NCBI GenBank assembly: GCA_032358165.1 | Contig: JAALGY010000062.1 | Coordinates: forward strand, 992,001 to 1,056,000 | Reading direction: 5' to 3' | Origin: Diplosphaera chodatii | Taxonomy: Eukaryota > Chlorophyta > Trebouxiophyceae > Prasiolales > Stichococcaceae | Length of the DNA stretch: 64,000 nucleotides | Part shown: one piece after another, positions 19,711 through 31,817 of the stretch | Layout: each line of letters starts with the position of its first letter | Position numbering within the stretch: position 1 is the first letter of the stretch | Made by a program: the position numbers and the translations under genes | The notes under the pieces: generated by a model | What the model saw: only the letters and a program-made list of their open reading frames with translations | What the model was told of the DNA's origin: nothing | The model's database searches: none

Positions 19711-20500
19711 ATTTGTTTGTTTGTTTGTTTTTTACAAAGGGCGTCCAGACCAGAACCAAGCTCAATGAACAAGACTCTGCGGCACAATGCGGCGTCTCAC
19801 GTGTGAACGTGAGGGCGGCTGGGTAGGTCATCAAAACGCTCTGTTCGAAATATGTCAATGGAGGACACTGAAACCACAAGGGAATGCAGGGCCCATGAGA
19901 CCAGCGAAAGGCAATAGTCCCGATGAGGAAGGCTACCTAATGGTCGTACAAGTGCGGGGACCTGGCGGCGGCGGCAGCAAGGCCACGCACACGCGGCTAA
20001 GTCGCACCGCTGCAAGTGTCTAACCGTGAAGAGTCGTAACGTGTGTCTGTCCACGTGCCACGGCACCCGCGGGTAAACCCAGAAAACCCCGCGCAGACAT
20101 GCAGGGACCGGTTGCGTACAAGTACGCCGAGCTCTGGGCTCGCTGGGACCGGATACGCCGCGAGGCGCCCTGCATGCTGGTGAAAGCAACCAAGCCCAGG
20201 ATGACTAAGGGCTGGCGCTGGCAAGCAACAGAGGGCCGGCGGCTGACGCCGCAAGCTGTCCGCCATGCACAACACCGGGCTCCAGGGTCTTCTGAGGTAG
20301 ATGCCTCCAGCCTCGCGGGATCCGCGGGTGACCGCTGCTAGGTGTCATGCTACTAAGGTCTTGGTCTCGGTCTCGTTCTTGGTCTTGTTCTTGGTCTTGA
20401 GGGTACGCGGTGGTTGGAGTCCGGGCTGGGACGAGTAGCGGAGGTGGGAGTCCAGGATGGCACTGAAAGTGAAGGTGAAGGTGAAGGCTGGTGCTGGCTG
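19711..20500 (-). mobile_element. Element B, long minus copy
   Basis: A short (TTTG)n tail is followed by the 3'UTR, the conserved block ending CCGCTGCTAGGTGTCATG, and a repetitive part of GGTCTTG and GAAGGTGAAGGTG motifs. It lies between the tail of one plus LINE-A and the truncated start of another at 20502. An essentially identical copy is at 28321-29110. Confidence 0.82.
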
Positions 20501-20501
20501 G

Positions 20502-21003
20502 CGGTGACAACTACCAGTTGGCCGGCTACTTGCAGGCAGTCGCCTCCAAGACCGGTCGTCGGCGGTTAGCACAGTTTCGCATGGGCAGTCACATGCTGGG
20601 GGTGGAGACAGGGAGGTGGCAGCGGCTGCCGCGGGCAGAGCGGCTGTGTCAGCGGTGTAGCTGCGGCGTGGTGGATGATGAGGCGCATATGGTCTGGGGG
20701 TGTCCAGCCCTAGTGGATCAGAGGGTGCAGCATTCGGAGCTGTTTGAGGACAGCAACATCACATCAGTGGCAGGCTTTATGCAGCAGGATGCCGGGCAAC
20801 TGGCAGCCTTTTTGCGGGGTTGTCACAATCAATGTGCAGAGTTGGAGGGGTGTGCATCCAACCGGGATTGAGTGGAACCATTCTGTCAGCGGGGAGTGAA
20901 CGGTTTCGTACACGACTCGTTGTGCATGTTGCTCTGGGTTTTTCCGCCAGAGCCTGTGGCTAGGCCAAAATGGCCCACCACCAGTATGTAATCAATGTCA
21001 ATG
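20502..21003 (+). mobile_element. LINE-A, 5'-truncated plus copy
   Basis: It begins at GGTGACAACTACC in the ORF2 C-terminal part, retains the stop and 3'UTR, and ends in AATGTCAATGAC. It is part of composite unit 1, with a counterpart at 29112-29613. Confidence 0.85.
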
Positions 21004-21345
21004 ACTGAAGTGCAGGAACGAACACACCTGGGCAGCCCAGCATGCTGAGCTGCTGGTGCTGCGCCCCGGCCGGGTGGCCAGAGCACAGTTCTCCAGGAAT
21101 GCCTGCTTGGTGAGGCGGGTGTCCGGCATTGCGACCAGCCGGTTCCAGAACCGGCAGATGGCCAGCGTTGCCGTGTGCGCCACTGGGAACCGCCCAAGCT
21201 CCCCCAACACCGCCACGTTGGGAGTGCCTGTGCGCACGCCAAGAACAGACCGAAGGAACTTCCGATGGACAAGCTCACAGGTATCCATGCCAGTACCACA
21301 TAACGCCCCAGGTCCCCATGTTTCAACACCGTATAGCATAACAGG

Positions 21346-21655
21346 AAAGCGGTAAGGGAAGTTGCAAATAGCGATGGAAAAGAGAACCTTTGACCGGAAG
21401 GATGTTTGTGTATTGCGTTTTTCAACGACTTATATACACAAACAATGGAGGGCAGATTGCCGAGGCAACCACTTGCATAGGGTGGGGTGGGTTGTCCCGC
21501 ACGGAACTAGACCCGAAACTTCCGCCACCGTCAGGGATCGAACCGAGTCCCTCACGATGTCCAATGAATGGAAAGCGGTAACGGAAGTTGCAAATAGCGA
21601 TGGAAAAGAGAACCTTTGACCGGAAGGATGTTTGTGTATTGCGTTTTTCAACGAC
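21346..21655 (-). mobile_element. Element C, partial head-to-tail dimer, 12-bp target duplication
   Basis: The 310-bp insertion is bounded by TAGCATAACAGG at 21334-21345 and 21656-21667. On the minus strand it starts at GTCGTTGAAAAACG, runs through the end of one unit, crosses the junction into CATTGGACATCG, and completes a full unit. The outer 85-90 bp are therefore repeated directly at both ends. It contains one box-B match and one TATATAA. Confidence 0.9.
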
Positions 21656-21667
21656 TAGCATAACAGG

Positions 21668-24600
21668 CATTGACATTGATTACATACTGGTGGTGGGCCA
21701 TTTTGGCCTAGCCACAGGCTCTGGCGGAATAACCCAGAGCAACATGCACAACGAGTCGTGTCCGAAACCGTTCACTCCCCGCTGACAGGATGGTTCCACT
21801 CAAGCCCGGTTGGATGTACACCCCTCCAACTCCGCACAATGATCATGACAAACCCGCAAAAAGGCTGCCAGTTGCCCGGCATCTTGCTGCATAAAGTCCG
21901 CCACTGAGGTGATGTCGCTGTCCTCAAACAGCTCAGAATGCTGCACCCTCTGATCTACTAGAGCTGGACAACCCCAGACCATATGCGCCTCATCATCCAC
22001 CACGCCGCAGCTACACCGCTGACACAGCCGCTCTGCCCGCGGCAGACGCTGCCACCTCCCTGTTTCCACCCCCAGCATGTGACTGCCCATCCGAAACTGT
22101 GCTAACCGCCGACGACCGGTCTTGGAGGCGACTGCCTGCAAGTAGCCGGCCAGCTGGTAGTTGTCACCGTTCACAGGGCCCCTGACTCCCAGCCACTCAC
22201 GCACTTTGCGCAGGTCGCTGCCATTCACAGCATCGAATGTGCGGCGCTGCAGGTGTGCACTGACAACCGAAGTGTCAATGCGCTGCGGCACGCCGTCAAC
22301 GATGGGTGACATGAAGTGCAGGAACGAGCACACCTGGGCAGCCCAGCATGCTGAGCTGGTCTTGCTGCGCCCCGGCCGGGTGGCCAGAGCACAGTTCTCC
22401 AGGAATGCCTGCTTGGTGAGGCGTGTGTCCGGCATCGCGACCAGCCGATTCCAGAACCGGCAGATGGCCAGCGTTGCCGTGTGTGCCACCGGGAATCGCC
22501 CAAGCTCCCCCAACACCGCCACGTTGGGAGTGCCTGTACGCACTCCAAGAACAGACCGAAGAAACTTCCGATGGACAAGCTCACAAGTGTCCATGCCACT
22601 ACCGCACAGCGCCTCCGGTCCCCATGTTTCGACACCATGGGCTATCCATTCATTGGACACCGTTCAGGGACCGGGTTCGATCCCTGGCGGTGGCGGAAGT
22701 TTCGGGTCTAGTTCCGTGTGGGACCAACCCACCCCACCCTATGCAAGTGGTTGCTTCGGCAATCTGCCCTCCATGGTTTGTGTATATAAGTCGTTGAAAA
22801 ACGCAATACACAAACAGCCTTCCGGTCAAAGGTCCTTTTCCATCGCTATTTGCACTTCCCTTACCGCTATCCACCATAAAGCATAACAGGACGTACTAGT
22901 GCATCGAACAAGTGCAGCTGCAGTGCTGGGTCATGCAAGCTCAGGTCATGGCAACGATGCTGCAATGCAAGTGCGGCGCGCTGGGCGGAGGCCGCTCTGC
23001 CGATGCTAGCGGCAGCAAAAGAACTACGACTGGAGATGTCAACCCCCAAATATGTAAACGAGTCCAGCACTTCGATGGGAGCATGCATGTAGGTGAGAAC
23101 CGGTGGTGCCGCAGCCTGGGCTGCGTACACCACGACCTTAGTCTTCTTCACGTTGACGGTGAGGCGCCAGCGTTTGCAGTACGACTCCAGCAGGTCGAGC
23201 TGCGCCTGCAGGCCGCGTACGGATGTGGACACCAGGTCCAGATCATCTGCATAGAAGAGGGCAGGTGCCTGCACACCACACAGGGTGGGCAGGTCCAGGT
23301 CCGCGCCGGCAGCCTCCAGCTCCGCTTGGAAATCGTCAATGTAAATCCCGAAAAGGGTTGGAGATAGTGGACATCCCTGCTTAACCCCCAGAGTGCTCTG
23401 AAATGTGTCGGACATTCCCCCCTCAAACTGCAGTGCCATGGGCACATCAGCATACAGTGCCTGCACGCCCCTCAGAAACTCCCCATGCACCCCAATCCGC
23501 TGCAGCTTCTCCCAAAGCAAATCACGAGGTACAGTGTCGTATGCTTTCTTGAAATCGACAAAGCAAGAGTATAGAGGCTGCTTATCTGCCTTGGCCTTCT
23601 CAATGAGGGTGCGAACGACGAAGGTCTGATCGGTGGTGCGGTGGTCCTTGCGGAAGCCCGCTTGTCCGCGTGCGCGCAGCTGGTGCTGCTCGGTCCACCT
23701 CATAAGCTTTTCGTTAAGCATGCAAGCATACAGCTTTGCCAATAAAGAGCCAACAGCAATGCCACGGTAATTACCCGGATCGGATGTGTCGCCCCCCTTG
23801 TGAATCGGCGTGATGCCGCACAGAGCCCAACCCCTTGGCAACGCTGCCACCCTTTGACAAGCGTTAAAAACAGATGCAAGACAAGGTGCAAGCTGCGCCG
23901 CTGCAACAGATAAAGCATCCAATTTGAGCAGGCCCACCGTTGCTTTGCCTCCGCGCAGGGCTCCTATAGCCTGTTGCACGGCGCCGGCTGTGAAGGGCGA
24001 GTTGAGCTCGCTCCCGTCGGCAAAAGGTGGCGCAGCACCACTACCCGAGGTACCTGCAGTGCTTGATGAAACTGTGGGGGCATCCAGCAGTTTCCGGAAG
24101 GAGTCAAGCATCACATCATCTGCTATGGGACACGCCCGCTTCTTAGCAGGTTTGAACTTTTGCCAGAACTTTTTGGAGTTGGTTGATCGAGCCAGTTCAG
24201 TGAGGGCAAGAGCCTGACTGCGGGTCCACTGGCGCTGTGTGCGGCGTAGCAGGTGCTGGTACTGCTGGCGGAGCGCACGAGCAGCCGGTGACTGCGGGTC
24301 GCGCCGCGCGGCTTGCCGCGCTGCGCGGCGTCCGCGGGCCAGGTCAGCATCCCACCAGCGAGGCACAGCGTTGCGGTCCCGCCGCCGCCCCTTGGCGGCC
24401 GGCGCCGTTGCAGCCACCTCAGCCTGCGTGGTCTCAATGAGCTGATCGAACTGCATGCCCACAGCATGCATGTCATCGGGTACCTGGGCGGCATCTGCTG
24501 CCGCTGCAATGTCGACCAGTTGGGCTGCCGCATCAGGCTGCTGCAGGCGCTGCTGCCACACTTCCAGCTGCGCTGCGCCGAGGCGCAGGGGCTGCTGGGT

Positions 24601-24743
24601 CGTGGGCTGCTGCGGTTGCTGCTGCTGATGGCGGCGGCGCTGGCGACGTGGGAGCGGCTGCTGAGCGGCGGCGGTCCTCTTGATGAGCAGATGCAAGGCT
24701 GCATGGTCCGACTCAGGAGCGGGGAGTACTGTTAGGGAATGAA
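21668..24743 (-). mobile_element. LINE-A, divergent subfamily, minus copy of about 3.1 kb
   Basis: TAACAGG is duplicated at 21661-21667 and 24744-24750. The copy covers the 3' end through ORF2 to the end of the endonuclease and is 5'-truncated. It differs from the other copies at many positions, mostly silent (for example QLIETTQ, SSRSSF and AALRGVR variants), and also within the 3'UTR loop. Apart from the element C at 22639, its reading frame stays open through YADD. It is absent from units 2 and 3, so a divergent lineage was active after the block duplications. Confidence 0.88.
22639..22871 (+). mobile_element. Element C, plus, single unit
   Basis: The 233-bp insertion in the divergent LINE-A is flanked by CACCAT at 22633-22638 and 22872-22877. 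It starts with a few bases of the unit end (GCTATCCATT), then CATTGGACACCG, the box-B match, TATATAAG, and ends CCGCTATC. Confidence 0.83.
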
Positions 24744-25684
24744 TAACAGGACGCACTAGTGCATCAAACAAATGCAGTTGCAGTGCTGGGTCATGCAGGC
24801 TCATGTCATGGCAACGATGCTGCAATGCAAGTGCGGCGCGCTGGGCGGAGGCCGCTCTGCCGATGCTAGCGGCAGCAAAAGAACTACGAGTAGAGATATC
24901 AACCCCCCCCTCTCACTGAAATGGCTCGCTCTACCAACTCCAAAAAGTTTTGGCAGAAGTTCAAACCTGCTAAGAAGCGGTCCTGTCCCATAGCAGATGA
25001 TGTGATGCTCGAGTCCTTCCGTAAACTACTGGATGCCCCCACACTCTCATCAAGCACTGCAGGTACCTCGGGTAGTGGTGCTGCGCCACCTTTTGCCGAC
25101 GGGAGCGAGCTGAACTCGCCCTTCACAGCCGGCGCCGTGCAAGAGGCTATAGGAGCCCTGCGCGGAGGCAAAGCAACGGTGGGGTTGCTCAAATTGGATG
25201 CTTTATCTGTTGCAGCGGCGCAGCTTGCACCCTGTCTTGCATGTATTTTTAACTCGTGTCAACGAGTTGCAGCGCTGCCAAGGAGCTGGGCATTGTGCGG
25301 CATCACGCCAATTCATAAGGGGGGCGATACATCTGATCCGGGTAATTACCGTGGCATTGCTGTTGGGTCTCTGTTGGCAAAACTATATGCTTGCATGCTT
25401 AACGAAAAGCTTATGAGGTGGACCGAGCAGCACCAGCTGCGCGCACGCGGACAGGCGGGCTTCCGCAAGGACCACCGCACCACCGATCAAACCTTCGTCG
25501 TTCGCACCCTCATCGAGAAGGCCAAGGCAGATAAGCAGCCTCTGTACTCTTGCTTTGTCGATTTCAAGAAGGCATACGATACTGTACCTCGTGATTTGCT
25601 TTGGGAGAAGCTGCAGCGGATTGGGGTGCATGGGGAGTTTCTGAGGGGGGTGCAGGCACTGTATGCTGATGTGCCAATGGCATT

Positions 25685-26463
25685 TGACATTTGACATTGA
25701 TTACATACTGGTGGTGGGCCATTTTGGCCTAGCCACAGGCTCTGGCGGAAAAACCCAGAGCAACATGCACAACGAGTCGTGTACGAAACCGTTCACTCCC
25801 CGCTGACAGAATGGTTCCACTCAATCCCGGTTGGATGCACACCCCTCCAACTCTGCACATTGATCATGACAACCCCGCAAAAAGGCTGCCAGTTGCCCGG
25901 CATCCTGCTGCATAAAGTCCGCCACTGATGTGATGTTGCTGTCCTCAAACAGCTCCGAATGCTGCACCCTCTGATCTACTAGGGCTGGACACCCCCAGAC
26001 CATATGCGCCTCATCATCCACCACGCCGCAGTTACACCGCTGACACAGCCGCTCTGCCCGCGGCAGCCGCTGCCACCTCCCTGTTTCCACCCCCAGCATG
26101 TGACTGCCCATGCGAAACTGTGCTAACCGCCGACGACCGGTCTTGGAGGCGACTGCCTGCAAGTAGCCGGCCATCTGGTAGTTGTCACTGTTCACAGGGC
26201 CCCTGACTCCCAGCCACTCACGCACTTTGCGCAAGTCGCTGCCATTCACAGCATCGAAGGTGCGGCGCTGCAGGTGTGCAGTGACAACAGATGTGTCAAT
26301 GCGCTGCGGCACGCCGTCAACGATGGGTGACATGAAGTGCAGGAACGAACACACCTGGGCAGCCCAGCATGCTGAGCTGCTGGTGCTGCGCCCCGGCCGT
26401 GTGGCCAGAGCACAGTTCTCCAGGAATGCCTGCTTGGTGAGGCGGGTGTCCGGGATTGCGACC
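25685..26463 (-). mobile_element. LINE-A, 5'-truncated minus copy in unit 2
   Basis: It has a longer tail with two TTTGACA-type repeats, the 3'UTR and ORF2 C-terminal sequence. It is inserted in the reverse transcriptase of the unit 2 LINE-A near PMALQFEGG. It is absent at the same site in units 1, 3 and 4, so it is one of the younger events. Confidence 0.83.
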
Positions 26464-26736
26464 AGTTTGAGGGGGGAATGTCCGATACATTCCAGAGCAC
26501 TTTGGGTGTTAAGCAGGGATGTCCACTATCTCCAACCCTTTTCGGGATTTACATTGACGATTTCCAAGCGGAGCTGGAGGCCGCTGGCGGGGACCTGGAC
26601 CTGCCCACCCTGTGTGGTGTGCAGGCACCTGCCCTCTTCTATGCAGATGACCTGGACCTGGTGTCCACGTCCGTACGCGGCCTGCAGGCGCAGCTCGACC
26701 TGCTGGAGTCGTACTGCAAGCGCTGGCGCCTCACCG

Positions 26737-27066
26737 ATGATGAGGCGCATATGGTCTGGGGGTGTCCAGCCCTAGTAGATCAGAGGGTGCAGCATTCGGA
26801 GCTGTTTGAAGACAGCAACATCACATCAGTGGCAGACTTTATGCAGCAGGATGCCGGGCAACTGGCAGCCTTTTTGCGGGGTTGTCATGATCAATGTGCA
26901 GAGTTGGAGGGGTGTGCATCCAACCGGGATTGAGTGGAACCATTCTGTCAGCGGGGAGTGAACGGTTTCGTACACGACTCGTTGTGCATGTTGCTCTGGG
27001 TTTTTCCGCCAGAGCCTGTGGCTAGGCCAAAATGGCCCACCACCAGTATGTAATCAATGTCAATGT
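26737..27066 (+). mobile_element. LINE-A, short 5'-truncated plus insertion (unit 2)
   Basis: The 330-bp copy starts at ATGATGAGGCGCATATGG with CACCG duplicated at 26732-26736 and 27067-27071. The fusion is in frame: the reverse transcriptase reading frame runs straight into the end of the inserted copy's ORF2 and stops there. Confidence 0.87.
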
Positions 27067-28320
27067 CACCGTCAACGTGAAGAAGACAAAGGTCGTGGTG
27101 TATGCAGCCCAGGCTGCTGCACCACCGGTTCTCACCTACATGCATGCTCCCATCGAAGTGCTGGACTCGTTTACCTATCTGGGGGTTGATGTCTCTACTC
27201 GTAGTTCTTTTGCTGCCGCTAGCATCGGCAGAGCGGCCTCCGCCCAGCGCGCCGCACTTGCATTGCAGCATCGTTGCCATGACCTGAGCCTGCATGACCC
27301 AGCACTGCAGCTGCATTTGTTTGATGCACTAGTGCGTCCTGTTATGCTATACGGTGTTGAAACATGGGGACCTGGGGCGTTATGTGGTACTGGCATGGAT
27401 ACTTGTGAGCTTGTTCATCGGAAGTTCCTTCGGTCTGTTCTTGGCGTGCGCACAGGCACTCCCAACGTGGCGGTGTTGGGGGAGCTTGGGCGGTTCCCAG
27501 TGGCGCACACGGCAACGCTGGCCATCTGCCGGTTCTGGAACCGGCTGGTCGCAATGCCGGACACCCGCCTCACCAAGCAGGCATTCCTGGAGAACTGTGC
27601 TCTGGCCAGCCGGCCGGGGCGCAGCACCAGCAGCTCAGCATGCTGGGCTGCCCAGGTGTGTTCGTTCCTGCACTTCATGTCACCCATCGTTGACGGCGTG
27701 CCGCAGCGCATTGACACATCTGTTGTCACTGCACACCTGCAACGCCGCACCTTCGATGCTGTGAATGGCAGCGACTTGCGCAAAGTGCGTGAGTGGCTGG
27801 GAGTCAGGGGCCCTGTGAACGGTGACAACTACCAGTTGGCCGGCTACTTGCAGGCAGTCGCCTCCAAGACCGGTCGTCGGCGGTTAGCACAGTTTCGCAT
27901 GGGCAGTCACATGCTGGGGGTGGAGACAGGGAGGTGGCAGCGGCTGCCGCGGGCAGAGCGGCTGTGTCAGCGGTGTAGCTGCGGCGTGGTGGATGATGAG
28001 GCGCATATGGTCTGGGGGTGTCCAGCCCTAGTGGATCAGAGGGTGCAGCATTCGGAGCTGTTTGAGGACAGCAACATCACATCAGTGGCGGACTTTATGC
28101 AGCAGGATGCCGGGCAACTGGCAGCCTTTTTGCGGGGTTGTCATGATCAATGTGCAGAGTTGGAGGGGTGTGCATCCAACCGGGATTGAGTGGAACCATT
28201 CTGTCAGCGGGGAGTGAACGGTTTCGTACACGACTCGTTGCGCATGTTGCTCTGGGTTTTTCCGCCAGAGCCTGTGGCTAGGCCAAAATGGCCCACCACC
28301 AGTATGTAATCAATGTCAAC

Positions 28321-29110
28321 ATTTGTTTGTTTGTTTGTTTTTTACAAAGGGCGTCCAGACCAGAACCAAGCTCAATGAACAAGACTCTGCGGCACAATGC
28401 GGCGTCTCACGTGTGAACGTGAGGGCGGCTGGGTAGGTCATCAAAACGCTCTGTTCGAAATATGTCAATGGAGGACACTGAAACCACAAGGGAATGCAGG
28501 GCCCATGAGACCAGCGAAAGGCAATAGTCCCGATGAGGAAGGCTACCTAATGGTCGTACAAGTGCGGGGACCTGGCGGCGGCGGCAGCAAGGCCACGCAC
28601 ACGCGGCTAAGTCGCACCGCTGCAAGTGTCTAACCGTGAAGAGTCGTAACGTGTGTCTGTCCACGTGCCACGGCACCCGCGGGTAAACCCAGAAAACCCC
28701 GCGCAGACATGCAGGGACCGGTTGCGTACAAGTACGCCGAGCTCTGGGCTCGCTGGGACCGGATACGCCGCGAGGCGCCCTGCATGCTGGTGAAAGCAAC
28801 CAAGCCCAGGATGACTAAGGGCTGGCGCTGGCAAGCAACAGAGGGCCGGCGGCTGACGCCGCAAGCTGTCCGCCATGCACAACACCGGGCTCCAGGGTCT
28901 TCTGAGGTAGATGCCTCCAGCCTCGCGGGATCCGCGGGTGACCGCTGCTAGGTGTCATGCTACTAAGGTCTTGGTCTCGGTCTCGTTCTTGGTCTTGTTC
29001 TTGGTCTTGAGGGTACGCGGTGGTTGGAGTCCGGGCTGGGACGAGTAGCGGAGGTGGGAGTCCAGGATGGCACTGAAAGTGAAGGTGAAGGTGAAGGCTG
29101 GTGCTGGCTG
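28321..29110 (-). mobile_element. Element B, long minus copy (unit 2)
   Basis: This is the counterpart of 19711-20500 at an offset of 8610 bp. It has the same order: (TTTG)n tail, 3'UTR block, then GGTCTTG-rich and GAAGGTGAAGG-rich repeats. No difference between the two was noticed by eye. Confidence 0.82.
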
Positions 29111-29111
29111 G

Positions 29112-30435
29112 CGGTGACAACTACCAGTTGGCCGGCTACTTGCAGGCAGTCGCCTCCAAGACCGGTCGTCGGCGGTTAGCACAGTTTCGCATGGGCAGTC
29201 ACATGCTGGGGGTGGAGACAGGGAGGTGGCAGCGGCTGCCGCGGGCAGAGCGGCTGTGTCAGCGGTGTAGCTGCGGCGTGGTGGATGATGAGGCGCATAT
29301 GGTCTGGGGGTGTCCAGCCCTAGTGGATCAGAGGGTGCAGCATTCGGAGCTGTTTGAGGACAGCAACATCACATCAGTGGCAGGCTTTATGCAGCAGGAT
29401 GCCGGGCAACTGGCAGCCTTTTTGCGGGGTTGTCACAATCAATGTGCAGAGTTGGAGGGGTGTGCATCCAACCGGGATTGAGTGGAACCATTCTGTCAGC
29501 GGGGAGTGAACGGTTTCGTACACGACTCGTTGTGCATGTTGCTCTGGGTTTTTCCGCCAGAGCCTGTGGCTAGGCCAAAATGGCCCACCACCAGTATGTA
29601 ATCAATGTCAATGACTGAAGTGCAGGAACGAACACACCTGGGCAGCCCAGCATGCTGAGCTGCTGGTGCTGCGCCCCGGCCGGGTGGCCAGAGCACAGTT
29701 CTCCAGGAATGCCTGCTTGGTGAGGCGGGTGTCCGGCATTGCGACCAGCCGGTTCCAGAACCGGCAGATGGCCAGCGTTGCCGTGTGCGCCACTGGGAAC
29801 CGCCCAAGCTCCCCCAACACCGCCACGTTGGGAGTGCCTGTGCGCACGCCAAGAACAGACCGAAGGAACTTCCGATGGACAAGCTCACAGGTATCCATGC
29901 CAGTACCACATAACGCCCCAGGTCCCCATGTTTCAACACCGTATAGCATAACAGGAAAGCGGTAAGGGAAGTTGCAAATAGCGATGGAAAAGAGAACCTT
30001 TGACCGGAAGGATGTTTGTGTATTGCGTTTTTCAACGACTTATATACACAAACAATGGAGGGCAGATTGCCGAGGCAACCACTTGCATAGGGTGGGGTGG
30101 GTTGGTCCCGCACGGAACTAGACCCGAAACTTCCGCCACCGTCAGGGATCGAACCGAGTCCCTCACGATGTCCAATGAATGGAAAGCGGTAACGGAAGTT
30201 GCAAATAGCGATGGAAAAGAGAACCTTTGACCGGAAGGATGTTTGTGTATTGCGTTTTTCAACGACTAGCATAACAGGACGCACTAGTGCATCAAACAAA
30301 TGCAGTTGCAGTGCTGGGTCATGCAGGCTCATGTCATGGCAACGATGCTGCAATGCAAGTGCGGCGCGCTGGGCGGAGGCCGCTCTGCCGATGCTAGCGG
30401 CAGCAAAAGAACTACGAGTAGAGATATCAACCCCC
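29112..30435. mobile_element. LINE-A truncated plus copy (29112-29613) and minus fragment (29616-30435), unit 2
   Basis: Same order as 20502-24907 but without the divergent 3.1-kb LINE-A. The minus fragment is interrupted only by the element C dimer at 29956-30266. It therefore shows the empty site for the insertion at 21668. Confidence 0.83.
29956..30266 (-). mobile_element. Element C dimer, unit 2 copy
   Basis: It has the same ends and the same TAGCATAACAGG flanks as 21346-21655. One base differs in length within the GGTTGGTCCCG stretch. Confidence 0.88.
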
Positions 30436-31487
30436 TCCTCTCACTGAAATGGCTCGCTCTACCAACTCCAAAAAGTTTTGGCAGAAGTTCAAACCTGCTA
30501 AGAAGCGGTCCTGTCCCATAGCAGATGATGTGATGCTCGAGTCCTTCCGTAAACTACTGGATGCCCCCACACTCTCATCAAGCACTGCAGGTACCTCGGG
30601 TAGTGGTGCTGCGCCACCTTTTGCCGACGGGAGCGAGCTGAACTCGCCCTTCACAGCCGGCGCCGTGCAAGAGGCTATAGGAGCCCTGCGCGGAGGCAAA
30701 GCAACGGTGGGGTTGCTCAAATTGGATGCTTTATCTGTTGCAGCGGCGCAGCTTGCACCCTGTCTTGCATGTATTTTTAACTCGTGTCAACGAGTTGCAG
30801 CGCTGCCAAGGAGCTGGGCATTGTGCGGCATCACGCCAATTCATAAGGGGGGCGATACATCTGATCCGGGTAATTACCGTGGCATTGCTGTTGGGTCTCT
30901 GTTGGCAAAACTATATGCTTGCATGCTTAACGAAAAGCTTATGAGGTGGACCGAGCAGCACCAGCTGCGCGCACGCGGACAGGCGGGCTTCCGCAAGGAC
31001 CACCGCACCACCGATCAAACCTTCGTCGTTCGCACCCTCATCGAGAAGGCCAAGGCAGATAAGCAGCCTCTGTACTCTTGCTTTGTCGATTTCAAGAAGG
31101 CATACGATACTGTACCTCGTGATTTGCTTTGGGAGAAGCTGCAGCGGATTGGGGTGCATGGGGAGTTTCTGAGGGGGGTGCAGGCACTGTATGCTGATGT
31201 GCCAATGGCATTGCAGTTTGAGGGGGGAATGTCCGATACATTCCAGAGCACTTTGGGTGTTAAGCAGGGATGTCCACTATCTCCAACCCTTTTCGGGATT
31301 TACATTGACGATTTCCAAGCGGAGCTGGAGGCCGCTGGCGGGGACCTGGACCTGCCCACCCTGTGTGGTGTGCAGGCACCTGCCCTCTTCTATGCAGATG
31401 ACCTGGACCTGGTGTCCACGTCCGTACGCGGCCTGCAGGCGCAGCTCGACCTGCTGGAGTCGTACTGCAAGCGCTGGCGCCTCACCG

Positions 31488-31817
31488 ATGATGAGGCGCA
31501 TATGGTCTGGGGGTGTCCAGCCCTAGTAGATCAGAGGGTGCAGCATTCGGAGCTGTTTGAAGACAGCAACATCACATCAGTGGCAGACTTTATGCAGCAG
31601 GATGCCGGGCAACTGGCAGCCTTTTTGCGGGGTTGTCATGATCAATGTGCAGAGTTGGAGGGGTGTGCATCCAACCGGGATTGAGTGGAACCATTCTGTC
31701 AGCGGGGAGTGAACGGTTTCGTACACGACTCGTTGTGCATGTTGCTCTGGGTTTTTCCGCCAGAGCCTGTGGCTAGGCCAAAATGGCCCACCACCAGTAT
31801 GTAATCAATGTCAATGT
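31488..31817 (+). mobile_element. LINE-A short insertion (unit 3)
   Basis: Same insertion as 26737-27066 with identical ends and CACCG flanks (31483-31487, 31818-31822). The shared AGTTTGAAGACAGC variant and position show common descent. Confidence 0.87.

Larger units (their letters stand above)
21006..24907 (-). mobile_element. LINE-A minus fragment carrying nested insertions (unit 1)
   Basis: The fragment itself is 21006-21345 plus about 24751-24905 and covers a mid-to-late part of ORF2 in reverse. It is split by an element C dimer at 21346 and by a long LINE-A at 21668. Its right end joins a plus LINE-A head-to-head in a C-rich run. Uninterrupted counterparts, apart from element C, occur at 29616-30435 and 33316-34135. 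Confidence 0.82.
24908..28319 (+). mobile_element. LINE-A, plus (unit 2), split by two LINE-A insertions
   Basis: It starts at CTCTCACTGAAATGG before the reverse transcriptase and ends at the standard tail. It is interrupted by a minus LINE-A (25685-26463) and a plus LINE-A (26737-27066). Once these are removed ORF2 is open from here to its stop at 28189. The unit 1 frameshift is absent. Confidence 0.85.

Noticed and set aside
20099..20341. An 80-codon frame (MQGPVAYKYAELW) within element B
   Set aside because: It is antisense to the polarity set by the (CAAA)n tail, and in the 16647-16784 copy the frame changes. Probably chance in a GC-rich 3'UTR, though not fully excluded.
21346..21655. 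Hammerhead ribozyme in element C (retrozyme)
   Set aside because: A CGAAAC-like piece exists on the antisense strand but no CTGATGA core at a suitable distance on either strand.
22670..22700. A tRNA gene suggested by GGTTCGATCC in a T-arm-like stem
   Set aside because: No D arm, anticodon arm or box A could be placed upstream at tRNA spacing. It is part of repeated element C.
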